From contig JXTB01000079.1 of NCBI GenBank assembly GCA_002914805.1, positions 544,257-608,256 of the forward strand: 64,000 bases of DNA, given 5' to 3'. The notes beneath the pieces were generated by a model. It was not told the DNA's origin. It searched no databases and saw only the letters and a program-made list of their open reading frames with translations. Source of the DNA: Parasponia andersonii. Its lineage: Eukaryota > Streptophyta > Magnoliopsida > Rosales > Cannabaceae. Of the stretch, positions 25,024 to 38,400 are shown one piece after another. Made by a program: the position numbers and the translations under genes. The first letter of the stretch is position 1, and every line of letters begins with the position of its first letter.

Positions 25024-28000
25024 TTACAAAGAAAGAAGGCTATAGAAAACAAGTGGTATGAAAGCATTATCAAGTTGAGTTGTGTAGGCCTCCAATAAAC
25101 CACTCACAGTCACGGCAACGACAAGAGATAACCAATGCTGCGAAAGTAAAAGACAAAAGCATAAATAACGTAACCCCATGGAGAAATAAATATGTGAGTC
25201 AAGTCACTCTCATATTGTTTTGTTCAATTCCCCTTTTAGACTTTTTGAGTGCCTACTTTCCTTTTCTTCTTTTTGTTACGAATCTACAAAGAATTCACCC
25301 ATGAAAATCAGCTTGCAAGAGAAGTGTACCCAAGGATTCATATACCCACCCACCTGTTACTTAGCATTTTTAGCCCATGCGGTATTTTTCAGTCATAAGA
25401 ATAATTTTTACAGGGGAGGAACAAGCCTTCCACAAGATTGGCTTTGCCTCGTATGCATAAATGCAGAACCATCGGAGTCCATGTTGACAGCCTACTGCAG
25501 CATAATTAATTCGCAGAGAAGTAGAGAACTAGAGTTACCTCTGTAACAATATATCCAGTTGATGCTAGAAGTGGAAGCAGAACCGAGCACGTCGCCAGAA
25601 CCGATGTAATGCCAGCTGCAGTGCCCTCAATTGTTTTCTCTACCAAGTGGAGCACGCCCAGCACATGTCAGCAAAGTACTGAATACAACAGCTAGGTTTT
25701 AAAGAAAAAATATTAGTGAAAAGGATACTTACTGCCCGTTTTGCTCCATCTAAGGACACCATACTTGTGGCCAACCATTGATGCCTGAATATATAAAGCA
25801 AAACCGTTCGAAAAGTATAAAATACCATCTTGCAGAAGCAACTCCATAAAGCTTGATAGCACTCTCAATAAAGGTTCAGAAAACCTTTCCAGCGAGTAGC
25901 TTTTCTTTGCCAAATTTTAGCATTAATGAATTGATGTATTGGTACATAGCTTTATGGCACCTTGTGCTTACTGTAGTTGCTTACAAGAATTCAGAAATCC
26001 AGATGAAACACTAAACTACAGATATCATGCTAGCCAAACAACATTCTTCCCATCTCAAAAATAAGAACTACAGAGTTCTCAATGTGATCACAACATAACA
26101 TGCTAACTAATATGTCAAATTAGTGGTGCACAAAAGTAGACTCACCATTGTATCTCCAATTCCAAGACTCAAAATTCCAGCAAAAGGGACCAGGGGACGA
26201 TCATTGTACCCAGAAGACATCCAAATGGGAAGAGCACATCCCAATAGAAGTGAAAAGTGACTGAGTAATTAAGACAACATTAGACAATGATGAATTAAGC
26301 TTCATATTATGAATCGTATGGTTCTAAAGCTTCTGCTCTATAAGGAGAAAGAAATGCATGAGACACCTGACAATTAAAATATCTGAGTCACGATGATCGG
26401 TGAAAGCAGTCATAAATTGATGAACAGGTTGTCCCAAAGGCCAAATTCTCCATACCTGACTACAAAAATATGGTTATACAAAATGAACACAAAACATAGA
26501 AACATAAGAACAACTTGCATATTTTCTGAACTCATGAGCTTAAGAAGCTAAAACCCAGCTAATCTTTCGAAAGATGACCAAGAAAAAAGTGAAGATCATA
26601 AGCAGTGACATTAAAAAGGGCAGCCAGCAATGTCTCATTACCTTTTTTGTCATATATGGAATATTTGCACTCTGTAACAACCTTTTATTTTATTTGCACA
26701 AATCTTTCCAGGCATCATAGGCAGCATCTTTCTCTTTGGTTAGATGGCATTTACCTTCTTGCTATTGCGACAAGTACTTTATTTTGGACATTTTAAACTC
26801 ATATCAACATTTTTTTTTTCCAAATAACGAAAAGAATCGCAATTTCTTTAAAAATCCAAAGATGTTGCTCTACAATTTCCTATTGGTTGTCCTTGTGCAT
26901 AAAATTGGTATTGCATTGGTTTATCTATAATCTCCTTCTAAGTCATTTTGGTTATACCAAAAGAAATACAAAGTTTACTTAACACAATCATGATGCAAGT
27001 TTGCTAACTTACTCGAACAATTTCCAATGCCATGAAAACTCCCAAAGCCGCACCAAAGGCTAGATCAAGAAACTTTGGCTGGAAAGCAAACATAAAGAGA
27101 ACAACATATCTAAGAAAACCAGCTCACCACAACCAAAAGAGATGAGTGTCTCAAGTAATACCCATGATCAGAAGAATAAATAAAACAAATAAAAGACTTC
27201 CTTAATTTTGCACCTGGAAGATAAGAGCAGGCAGAAACATAGAAACCGCCATAAGATGATAGTACTTTCGAAGAAGAATCCTCTCAATCTTGCTGTTCTT
27301 TGAGATGTTATAGAATCTCACAACAGATGCACATATGACAACCACCCAATAGATGCATAAAGATAATCTTTTCAAAGGTTCTGAAAAGACAAATGAAAAG
27401 ACCCTGCCACAAAAGAACGAAGACATTAGACAGTAATCTGACAAAAACACTATATGCAAGAACTAAGAAGTCAATAGAAATGATAATTGTAGAGGAAGTA
27501 GCCTCACCCCACCCTTAATAAATATGATTAATTAATACGATCAATTAATACGAAAGTGAAAAATCAGTCTTATTCATCAAGTACAATAAGCCAACTTCTA
27601 TTCTTCATAGGCAGAAACCCTCTCAAATATCTAATCAGCAATAAGTAGATGCTTCCATGTCTAGGAAAAACTAATTAGATTATTCATTTTGAGCAGGAAA
27701 TAATTTACAGTAGCCTGCAGATCACCACAAAAAGCAAGGGACTGAATTCAACCTTTTAACAACCTTACAGCTTTGTCAGATATGAGCTTTTTTATCTTTC
27801 ATTTTAATTCCTTTAAATGTTGCAAAGCCATGCATCTCTGATATTGCTTCCTAAAAGCACCTATGAAGCTAGAACTTGAATCTTTAAAAAACTTTAATGA
27901 CTATTAACCCGGTAAGGACCACAAGGATTAGTTAACATTCACATTAAAAAGTAGCCTAGCTAAGACATTAAGAGGCATGCAGACCCCTAAACTCCTACTC

Positions 28001-30588
28001 CAAGCATTATCATAATGTTTAACTCCATACCAACATCTTCCGTTCAATCACTTCCTGTAAAGACAAAACAACAGAAATTGAAATTGATTTGTGTTCTATG
28101 GCTTGCTGACCAATTATTCTACAGGAAGAGATGCAGATTATTGGCATTCTTAGTGGTAAAATGGCAACTAGTATAAAGCTTCAATTTCATATCGAATACC
28201 ATGTAAAAATTGAGGTCCCCAAGGAAAAAACTATAATAATAAACCAAAATAAAAGATCAACACTACTAATTGTCATTGGATATATATTGTGTGACAGTGA
28301 TAGCCACCAAATAGAACCCTGCATTTGATATAACACAATGCAATCGAAATAGATGAGCAATACCATAGCAACGGATGCATATGAAAGTCCAGAACAAACT
28401 CCATCCATGTAGGAACTATCACAGTCATGATAAACCCAAGGGAAGAGAAGAATAAAACAGATCTCCAAGTATCATTGTAGGTCCTTGATTGAGAGAATTC
28501 TTTACTTAAAAAGCATTCCCATATTTGAAGTACAAATTTAAAGACCGATGGAAAAAGAAGAAGGCCAAGCAGCATCCCCTGCGCACAGAAGAGAACAAGA
28601 TTTGTTCTACAGCTATAACTTTCACAATCAACTTCATCACCATACAAAATCTTACCTGAATAATGATACCAATCTCACTTCTTTTACTTCCATATCGTAC
28701 CAACCCTTCGGCAATCAACAACCTAGATGCCTGTTGGAACAAACTCTGTCACCAACAATATCACAAGCTATTTTGTCCTGCTGGGGGGAGAAGAATTAAG
28801 TGCAGAAAGGAACCTTACCTTTGCTATCGATAATGCCAACATGTCGCCTAAATAGAGAACGAGACCCGATGTCACCAAGAGTCCCTCTCCTGAATGGTAA
28901 TATTATCAACAAGAGAATTATAAGTGGAGCCTATATAAGAACAAAAATATTCACTGAAAAAATGAGAAATCATCAATGAAGAAAATAATTCAGCGAAAGC
29001 AATACTGAATAATTCAATTTAAGTAACTCAAATGTACTTCATGGAGACAGTTTAAATAGAAAAATTAAATATAATTGTATTTCAAAAGAAAATGACAAAT
29101 CAATGGTCGCAAAACATATCATTTAAAAACAAGGTATATTCAATCTGTTTTTCTTTCTTCTTTGTTTTTTTCTTTTTTTCCCATCCCCTTCCCACGATAT
29201 GAAGTTTCATGGCATAAGTATGAATTGAAAAGAACTAATGACGTAGAAAATAGCAGCATGATACATACCAATAGAAGCACAGGATGGAAAAGTATTGAGA
29301 AGATGCTGTATTAATTTCACAGCTGCCAATCCATGACAAAGCATCCACAATAGCTTTAACATTGTATTGAAGCCTGTAAAAGAATGAGTAAACAACAGTG
29401 TCAGCAGAGATACTTTTAAACTTAAAACATAGGCAGAAAAAAAGAATAACAAGAGGTTGTAGTTCAAGAAGAAATACTCACCAGTAAGAGATATTGTACC
29501 AAGAGAAGCACAGCACAGTGCTGTATACAAGCCTATGCAAATTAAGCTGAACTTCACATGCCAACCACTATGCAGACCAAGGGACCGCATATTGCCAGGT
29601 GCACGCCATATAAGCACGCAGAGAAGTAAAAGCACGCCTAAGCAACAAGCCGAAGTAGCCCAGTACTGCATCATTAGGTGCTCAAACTCTACACAATGGA
29701 AATGGAACACATCATCAGAATTTGTCGAAAGATAATGCAGTCAACAAAAAGAGCCAAAAGAAAAGCCAAGCCATACGAATATTAAACAAAGCTACAGATG
29801 AAACCGAATCTCTACTAACTTTAATAAGTGGAGAGGTAATTCCCAAACTAAACGAATTGAACGATGCTAATTGACGCGATAATTGAGACTCCAACCAGTA
29901 TCCATAAGTAAATCCAAGCTATACTAAGTTAAGCTTAGGGACAATTCATACAACAACCAAAACTTTTAACTCGAAAACATCGAGTTCGTACCTTCGATTT
30001 CAACTTCCTTGAAGGAAACTGCCCTCCACATCTGTATCAACTTAGACAACATAACAGTGGGCAGCGTAACTGCCCCTAACAGTATACCTGAGGAAGCACC
30101 CGGCCTGAAAGATATAATAAATTACCAATTTAATCATTTTCCTCTCAAGTATTCGGGGCATTTACCCAACAAAAGAGTGAATACAATAAACATGAATTTC
30201 ACTCTACAGATATATTATTTATATGATCAACCGCATCTGAATCAAAATGAAAATCGCGAAATTGAATTCCAACTTCGAATTGAAACCCTAAGAAAATTCA
30301 CAATTTGAAATAAAATTGACAAAAATTAGAGAGAAGTGAGTAAAGAAGGAAGGAAGGAAGGAAGGAAGGAAGAAAAAGGAATGAATGAATATGAATTTAC
30401 CTGGTTTTGAAAAGAGGGAGGGAAATGGAATCGTCGGCTCGGGCGTCGAGGGATAAGGCGGCGACTGCGAGAAGAGATAAGGCGAGGCCATGGCAGAAGA
30501 GAGAGGGAGGGAGAGAGAAGACGACGCGAGCCACGAAGACGACCACCACCGCTCTCTCACCGTTCACCAGCGACGCCATGGCCGCCAT
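25024..30588 (-). CDS. DOK1/EVAN-like: Dolichol kinase (14 exons, 566 aa)
   Basis: Dolichol kinase uses CTP to phosphorylate dolichol in the ER membrane, supplying dolichyl phosphate for N-glycosylation, O-mannosylation and GPI anchors. Exons (minus): 30401-30588, 29992-30104, 29482-29688, 29269-29373, 28819-28889, 28656-28730, 28364-28578, 27214-27403, 27013-27078, 26367-26455, 26146-26260, 25733-25784, 25539-25639, 25024-25137. All junctions are GT-AG and phases match; the CDS is 1701 bases including stop. The protein is strongly hydrophobic with many membrane segments. The CTP-binding region is clear: GDTMASMVGHKYG (about 475-487) followed by KKTIEG (496-501), with a C-terminal end SGLLEAYTTQLDNAFIPLV typical of the family. 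The length is close to plant orthologues. The start could also be Met4. It appears intact and is probably essential. Confidence 0.93.
30335..30373. repeat. (GGAA)n microsatellite in dolichol kinase intron 1
   Basis: A run of AAGG units just inside the first intron, about 30 bases after the exon 1 donor. Confidence 0.85.
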
Positions 30589-30719
30589 TTTTCAAAACTC
30601 AAGATTGGGCTTTGTTGCAGTGTCGTTGGATTTACCAAAACCTGCTATTCTTAATTTTACAGCCCAAGAGACTCTTATCAGTAGTAGATAATTACCATGC
30701 CTATGAGGTTGATCCTGAC

Positions 30720-31250
30720 TGGCTCTGATACCAGGAGGGTTCCTAGTATTCACTCGTGAAGATTCAGTCTAGGTAGGATATTATAAGCTCTTTCAAATAG
30801 CCAGAGTTTCTCTGATAGCACACCATGGCTCTGACGAGATTTCTGGCTTCTCTAGAGCTTAACATATACTACTTAAACTTCCTGAACACAAGTTCATACT
30901 AGTATTTGATGAGCCTTAGGAACATTTCTATGAATTTGGTAATTTCCCTACTAACTGATAGAGGATCTCAGAGAGAGGGTTTAGAGACGAGTCATGTTTT
31001 AGAACTCACAAAATACAAATTTTATTATTCTTTTTCACTCTCTGCCTTCTTCTGAGGGAAGAAGGGGGATTTATACAACTCCAGAGACCTTACCCCGTTG
31101 GGGAAGGAATCTCCTTTTGNAAATGAGGAATATCCATTTGGAAATACTCTGCGCGTTTAAGAAGCCCGGTACCAAACCATGACTTTGGGGAGTTACTAGT
31201 TAGGACCTAAAGATTATTCATTATATCTTTTTTTAACAAGCATCATTACT
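30720..31250 (-). mobile_element. LTR remnant with primer-binding site, antisense to +
   Basis: The plus strand reads TGGCTCTGATACCA at 30720-30733, the exact reverse complement of the tRNA-iMet primer-binding site TGGTATCAGAGCCA. The adjoining DNA to the right looks like an LTR on the minus strand, with a TATA box (31070-31077) and an AT-rich possible polyadenylation zone. There is no internal coding region to the left because dolichol kinase exon 1 begins about 130 bases away, so the element is truncated. The outer LTR end is not resolved (31135-31250). One undetermined base is at 31120. Confidence 0.6.
31070..31077 (-). promoter_or_regulatory. TATA box of the LTR remnant, facing dolichol kinase
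   Basis: The minus strand reads TGTATAAA within the LTR remnant. It lies about 480 bases upstream of the dolichol kinase start and points toward it, so it could act as an alternative promoter. That is inference. Confidence 0.4.
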
Positions 31251-31734
31251 CTTATATATTCAACTTACCGGTCTTAAAGGTTAAGTTTGTCCGAGTCAAA
31301 GAGTATTAAATTTGAGATTAATTATGCAATATTCGACGCTTAAACAATTTAGGAAAGTCAAAACTTCAAAATTTGTCATTTTGATCTTAAAACTGAAAGA
31401 AATGTTCCTCATTAGTCTTTTTTCGAAAGTTAAAATGTTAACAGAATATATTTGCGCAGGCTCTTTTGGTTTTTCACTTTTTTATTTTTATATTTTTTAA
31501 AAAGGCAGTTTTATTTGTTAATTTGCTACTCTGCTTTCAAATACAATGGGCTAGCAAGGGTAATACAATTTGCAAACGAAGATGGGGAAATTGGATTGTT
31601 GATTGACTTTTTTATATTTGAAACTGAAGACAACAACGGAATAAGGAGTGATGAAAGATTTTGACCAAAACTGGCCTCAAAGATCACCTCAGTTAGTTCA
31701 ATATACACGTTTTTATCTAAAAATTGATTACAAG
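31251..31734. other. AT-rich spacer
   Basis: No gene recognised. It separates the LTR remnant from the last recognisable exon piece of tandem copy A. Confidence 0.5.
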
Positions 31735-32843
31735 GATCCATAATTTTCAGCGGCTTCCAACATCATCCATACTTCATCAGGTAGAGCAGGACGGTCTTTC
31801 TTGTACACTGAAATGAGAAAGAAAAATTGCAATCAAAATCATTTAATCTCACTCAAAACATGGCTTTGTTTATAAACTTCCAGCTAGCGGAGAAACATTA
31901 TGAAAGATACGAGAGAGTTGTTACATCATGCAATAATGCAACTAAAAAAGTAGGAGAAGAGAACTTTGAGAAGATACTGAGCTTCATCTTGCAACCATAT
32001 ACAACTTATGAGTTATTTTCATATTATAATTCATCGCAATAAAGAGAAAGCAAGTAAGAAAAAGGACTATCTATACATTTAGGATTTATAGCAAATCACA
32101 AAACTAACAATTAAAACCCAAAAATCTAACAAAATCCAAAACAATGTAGAATATAGAATATAAATATAGTCAAGGACCTTCTTTGAAGTTGTATATAATG
32201 GAAGAGGGGCATCAGTCGTTGACCAATCTCCTCCAGACCTGCAACAGAGAACACGTAATAAAAAATAAAAAAATAAAAACATAATTGTCGAGTAATCAAA
32301 ACTGTAATAACTTACATAGTCCAGGATCCAAATGTGCTCTTAATCCAAAGATTTTTAACTCACACTCTTCAAGATGATCCAGGACATTAAAGGATTCTGT
32401 CTTCCCTTGTAGTACTCTAGTTCCATCAGAATTGTCCACACTTCTTGCCCCTAGCCTGAATTTACTGCTCCTTGTCCAGCTTGAATTATCTGCAGAAGAA
32501 ATCTCACCCACCTAACCGACACCATCTTTAAGATTCAGAACTGTAACTCCTGTAAGAATGGGTCGATCTTTTTCCCTTCCCTCTCTCTTACAATGTTATT
32601 CTTGAACTCTTCAACTGTCCAATTGTCACCTTCATCACCATCAAAGTGACCCTCAAGAACAACAATTTCCACCCTTGCTGAGGACTCAGGCCCATATTTG
32701 ACAATTTGCCAAGTAAAACAATCTACTAAAGCTACTTGTAATGTGGAATATTCTTCGCCGGTTGATACTGGAAGAGAGAGATTATTCAAGAACCGAAGCT
32801 TTAAGCTCCTTGACTCTGAGAATCTCCCTCTTTCAAGCAATTC
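31735..32843 (-). pseudogene. CBP60-like fragment, tandem copy A (broken)
   Basis: This is the CBP60 part of the leftmost transposase-CBP60 unit. The exon at about 32535-32843 encodes SESRSLKLRFLNNLSLP, then [13 protein letters not shown] and GDEGDNWTVEEFKNNIVRE, which are hallmarks of the CBP60 N-terminal conserved domain. The frame then shifts near 32545, continuing in another frame with GEISSADNSSW and SKFRLGARSVDNSDGTRV (32296-32511). A further exon piece at 31735-31809 encodes VYKKDRPALPDEVW, then diverges. The C-terminal exons seen in copy C are absent. CBP60 proteins are calcium/calmodulin-linked transcription factors in immunity and salicylic-acid signalling. This copy cannot encode one. 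Confidence 0.85.
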
Positions 32844-33044
32844 CTAAGATATAGAGAAAAGATGCACTAGTTATCAAATGCAATAAGGTCAACTGGACAA
32901 CTTCCAGCCTTCGGGTGAGGTGAGGTGAGGTGAGGAGAGTTGGAATATACAAGTTTTGAGTTAATTAAAATGCTAAACATCAAATTAATAACATGTGAAA
33001 TATTAATAATTCTGCAAGCCACCAAACAAATCTAGGAAATTCTG

Positions 33045-34762
33045 TATTCGTGGTAATTTTTTATTTATGAAAATGTGTGATTACTTATTTGTTACTCAAA
33101 AAGATTAAGACAGCATAATTGAGCATAAAAATTAGAGATAAGTAAGTAAAGATATATATATACAATAGATAGTTAAGTTAGTTAAATAGAGAAATATATA
33201 ACAATAAAAAAAAAAACTAGTAATTTAAAGAACTAAAACAAAATTAAGACCAATTAACTAGATTCTATGGTACTAAAGTGTAAATGATTAAGATTAAAAG
33301 TATTAAACTTAAAAACAGAAAGTAAAGGAATTGAAATTTAAATATAACTGAAAATAAGGTTACTAAAATGCAAATATTGAAAACAAAAGGCTATAACATG
33401 AGAGGACAAATTAACTGGAATAAGCTTATATTGAAAAGTAAAGAGTTGAAAGTAAAATACGATAATATAAAATACCAAGAAAATAGAAGATATTGCTTTA
33501 GTGTAAAAACTACCATGAATATGGGATTGGGGTCTTGAATAGTTCAATCCTTATAGAGTTCTTTGAATGATATGTTAGTATGTATATGAAAGAAGAAAGA
33601 TGATGATTTGTTGTTTGAAATATAGCTCGATTACATACTAATAAAGCCTTGATTATGCATATATATGTACATAGGTATATAAAACATGAAGTAGGAGCCT
33701 ATAATGATCAAATTAAAGATGTTCACTTCGCATTTCTTGTGATGCAGAAAAGTGAGGATAAATGATCAACCACTTTATATATATAAACTAGTTTTTATCA
33801 AGTATGAACTAGTACAAGACCCTAAAAATAGGATGTAGTACCTAGGTGATAAATACAAGACAAGGTATAAACAAGAAATAAGGATTAGAAGCTGAAATAT
33901 ATGATAAAGCAACAAAAATTAGTCACTGTTTATATAGAAACAACAACTGATCATAAATGCAAAGACACTAAAAATCACTTTCTGATGTGAGAATGAAGTT
34001 GAATTAGTGATCTTAGACTAGAAAATCTAAAGTGATATGTAGGAGGTTCCGAGATGTTTTGTGACTATCGGGTGGACTAAAATACAAGAAAATTGAGGAT
34101 TTCAGCCACTACAATGGCTAAAAACGTAAGCAGCTGAGAGAAAGAGAGAGAGTGATTGATTGTATATGAGTATTTGTGTATCAAGGAATGATTGTTTGAT
34201 AGTGAAAGGGCTGCTCCTATTTATAAGGAGCTTAGACTTAGAGGCCAAAAAGTTAGTGGGAGATAAGGTTACCAAGTGGTAAAAACAACATTTCTTATCT
34301 CCTAGAATCTAGTTCTAGCCATAATTTTAGTGAAAGATAATAATTAAGTAATATGGAAATGCTAAGAACCAGTTTTCAGTTTAGTAAACTATCTTAGAAA
34401 GCAATCTAGAAGCTATCATCTCAGTGATTTCATTCAAAACTAGCAAAGACAAACCAAAAACCACCTAGTTTAAGGGTGAGTTACTAGAGAAATAACATGG
34501 TACTTAGTTAGAAAATGTCTGCATGTAAGAGTAGCTAGTATTGCTTAATTTGGTATATATAACTCATGTTCTTATTTCCCTGAAATAGTTTACAGCATAA
34601 GGTAAGGATACCTTAGCTTAGTTAGGATTTGTAAACCCTAAAATAACAATATTCTACTTTTTTTTAACTCCGTTTTCTGCTTTAATCATATTCAAACTTA
34701 ATTTATCATTGATTAGCACTTAATAAAAATTGTTCTAATCAAATTCAGAGACTTACCCTAAA
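33045..34762. mobile_element. 1.7 kb insertion of unknown type in tandem copy A
   Basis: Compared with the 178-183 base intron at this place in copies B and C, copy A has 1718 additional bases. The flanks AAATTCTG (33037-33044) and ACAATCTG (34763-34770) resemble a degraded 8-bp duplication, as hAT elements make. No terminal inverted repeats or proteins are recognised. A TATA-like TTATAAATAG occurs on the minus strand near 34220. It is AT-rich throughout. Confidence 0.45.
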
Positions 34763-35025
34763 ACAATCTGCTTCATTCATGACATCATCAAAGGTATTTT
34801 TGTCGATCAAATTTAGTAGCTCATTTTCAAAGCCATCTTATTCATGATCACACTCAATGAACTCAGTAACTTTCTCTAGATTAATTGGCACCAACTTTTC
34901 TGCTTTCATTGTGTTGAATTTCTCCATTGTAGACATATTTATTCTCATGTGGACAAGATTATCGAACATATTGGTTGTCAATTTATTCCTCTGTGCACGT
35001 GGAAGAACTACAAGGTTAACTCAAA
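34763..35025 (-). pseudogene. hAT C-terminal exon remnant, tandem copy A
   Basis: On the minus strand this matches the second coding exon of copies B and C, including the regions encoding [12 protein letters not shown] and [13 protein letters not shown], with disruptions. It stops abruptly near 35025 in the middle of the exon; the transposase exon that should lie to its right is missing. The adjoining sequence resembles an intron of the CBP60 part, marking a recombination breakpoint with copy B. Confidence 0.8.
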
Positions 35026-35119
35026 ATGGCAATGAAGAGAAACCAAATAAGCAAAGGATTATCCACACTTTTAGGATGTATACCAAAAACGGTAAAAAAT
35101 CTTATAAGATTAAAAGAAT
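35026..35119 (-). pseudogene. Tail of tandem copy B (CBP60 intron) left of the copia insertion
   Basis: About 90 bases resembling the sequence found at 32060-32110 and 56350-56400, downstream of the CBP60 exon encoding the DEVW motif. It continues after the copia element at 40189. It ends with AGAAT (35115-35119), the probable left copy of the copia target duplication. Confidence 0.6.
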
Positions 35120-35417
35120 TATAGAATTTCAGAATTGTTTATTTCTACTTTTCTGATTTCTTTTATTTATTTTTCCCCCTTATCTTATGGGTGTTTTGGC
35201 TGGTTTGTTTTCAACAACCAGTTTTATGTTCCTTATTTTAGGGTTTGTTTTTTTATTTTTCTTTTCTTGTTTTTAAGCTTGGAATCTGTGTTTTTCAGGG
35301 ACTGATTTATGGTATGTTGTTTAGAGGTAGTCTTTCCTTAGAGTCTCTATAAAATCTTATTGTATTTTGTGTTATGTATATAAGTAAAATAAGAAGGTTT
35401 TCTCTCTAATTTCTTTA
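35120..35417 (+). repeat. 5' LTR of the copia element
   Basis: 298 bases starting TATAGAATTTC and ending TTCTTTA. It has a promoter-like CTATAAAATC near 35347. Confidence 0.88.
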
Positions 35418-35468
35418 TGGTATCAAAGGGGGAAATCTGAACCAATCCTTAAAAAAAAAAAATACAAA

Positions 35469-38400
35469 ATGGCCTCAGATTCAGGTTCTGAGATAACCTC
35501 TAGAAGTCAGGGTGCAAACCTACCTCTGCCCAACAGCTCTGAAGATGTTGTCTTGCCTATTATTGGCCACAAACTCAACGGTCAAAACTATCTTCAATGG
35601 TTCCTGTCTGTGATGATATTCATATGCAGAAAGGACAAAGATGATTATCTCACAGGTGTTGCTGCAGCACCACCAAACGAAGATCTGAAATACAAGATAT
35701 AAAAATCTAAAAACAGCATGGTTATATCATGGTTAATTAATTCCATAACTAACAATGTTAAGAAAGATTTCATGTACTATCCAATAGCCAAGGAAATTTG
35801 GGATACTGCTAGAATCCCTTACTCCGACAAGAAAAATACATCAAAACTCATTGAAATAAAAGTGTTGATTCATGATCTTCAGATAGGTGAGTTTACTGTC
35901 ACTCAGTACTTCAATACTTTGAAAAGATATTGAAAACAACTTGATTCATTTGAAGACTCTAAGATGGAATGCTTGGAATGTAATGCTAAATATAAAAAGA
36001 TTGTTGAAAAGGGTAAAATATTCAAGTTCCTATTACGGCTGAACAAAAATCTAGATGAGGTAAGAGGAAGAATAATGGCAATCAAGCCTTTGCCATCAAT
36101 TCAAGAAGTTTTTTCTGAAATAAGAAGAGAAGTAAGCAGGAAAAAAGTTATGCTTGGACCACAAAATCCATCGATATCCAACCTAAATAAGAGTTCTGTC
36201 TTTGTGACTCGAAATATCAACTTCTCAACTGATAATCGTGCCCGAAGAAGAGGAAAGCCCTAGTGTGAGCATTAAAAAAACTAAGACACACCAAACAAAC
36301 CTGTTGGAATCATCATGGAAAGCCATTTGATTGGAAACCACAGGAAAGTTATGGCTATACAACTACTGGACAAGAACAATCAGCTGCAAAAATTAGTCTA
36401 TTCAATAAGGAACAGCTAGAAATTCTTCAGAAAATGCTTAATCAGACCCTCTATCACTCCCAACTAGCTGTATCTCAGCCAATCCAGCGGCAATCAATAT
36501 GAATATTGATTCAGCTGCACAACGAGGTAATTTTTCCACTGCCTTGAGAACTCAATCAGAGAAAATAACTCCTAGATAGTTGACTCTTGAGCATCAAACC
36601 ACATGATGGGTAACACATTCATTTTTCATACTTTTACACCTTGCTCTAAAAATTTTATGATAAAGATTGTTGATGGTTCCTTAACCAAAGTGGCTGGAAC
36701 AGGCTCGGTAGTTTTATCCAAAGATCTGATTTTAAAATTAGTTCTCTTAGTTCCAAATTTGGATTATAACTTATTGTCTGTAAGCAAACTTACAAGAGAT
36801 TTGACATGTGTAACTAAGTTTTTCACTACACATTGTGAATTTCAAGACTTAAAATCATGAGGATGATTGGTAATGCTAAGGAATATATGAGACTCTATCT
36901 TTTAGAGGATTCACGAAATCTTGATAAATAAGCTCACAATGCAATGAGTGTATCATTTCCTATTTTTCTTTCTTCTAATAAAGAGAGTACAATTTTGCTT
37001 TGGCACTACAAATTAGGTCATCCTAATTTCTTATACTTGAAAAAGATATTTCCGCATTTATTTGATGATATTCAATTGTCCAAGTATACTAGATCTAATT
37101 ATTCTATTCACAAGTATAAACCATCTCAATCATTTTCTATCATTCACAGTGATATTTGGAGACCTTCTAAAGTCATTAATATCTCATGAAATAGATGATT
37201 TGTGTCATTTATTGATGATCATACTAGTGTAACTAGGGTTTATCTAATGAAAGAAAAGTCGAAAGTAAAAGCCATTTCTCAAAATTTTCATGCTATGATA
37301 CACACACAGTTTCAAACAAAAATCGGTGTTTAGATCAGACAATGCTAGAAAGTATTTTAACACCATACTTGGGTACTTTTTTGAGAACAATGGTATAATC
37401 CAATAAAATTCATGTTCTGATACTCCTCAATAAAATGGAATTGCAGGAAGGAAAAATAAGCATTTACTTGAGTTTGCTCGATCCCTTATATTTTCAATGA
37501 ATGTACTTAAGAACTTTTAGGGAGAAGCTGTCTTAACTGCAACCTATTTAATAAATCAAATATGCCTTTACGAGTTCTTAAATTCAAAACTCCTTGCCAA
37601 ATATTACTCTCATGTTATCCCAATATTAGAATCATCAACACCTTATCTCCAAAAATCTTTGGTTGTATTGTGTTTGTACATGATCATTCTCAACATCGGA
37701 ATAAATTAGATCCTAAGACTATTAAATGCATATTCCTTGGTCACTCTCCCAGTCAAAAAGGTTACAAATGTTACTCAAATATCACTTGCAAATTTTACAC
37801 CATAATGGATATAACCTTTTTCGAAACAAAATCATATTCCAAAATTCACATTCACGAAGAGAAACCAAAAGTTCAAGAATGCGAATTTTGGCAAGAACTA
37901 GAAATCTTAACACCTCAAATCTCAATACCTCAACCACTCAAGGCTAATATTATCTCCAGTGAACATAATTTAACCATCATAACTGAAAACAATAAACTTG
38001 ACACAATTGAAACTGCTCCAAAAACTCCTCCACATGGCCAACAACACACACAACCTACAAATTCAAAGCTACGTATATACTCAAGAAAGAAGAAATCTCA
38101 AGTGAAGATAGAGCCTCATACATTGTTTAAACAGAAACAAGAATCTAACTTGACTCCACAAAGTCTAAGTAATACAACTCTTAAGTCTTCTCCTTTGTAT
38201 AACACTAATAATAATCTTGATATTCCCATTGCTCTGAGGAAAGGTACAAGGTCTTGCACACAACACCCTATTGCCCAGTTTATCTCATATGATGGTCACT
38301 CACCAAGATTTCATACTTTCACTACAAATATGACTATTGTAGACACCCTTAAAAATATCTATGAAGCCCTCAAAAGATTAGAGTGGAAGGCAGCGATTGG

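Noticed and set aside
25440..25520. Alternative last exon for dolichol kinase after the 25539 donor
   Set aside because: It would give a short unrelated tail. The exon at 25024-25137 fits phase and encodes the conserved family C-terminus.
30407..30691. 94-codon plus-strand frame
   Set aside because: Antisense shadow of dolichol kinase exon 1 with GA-rich composition.
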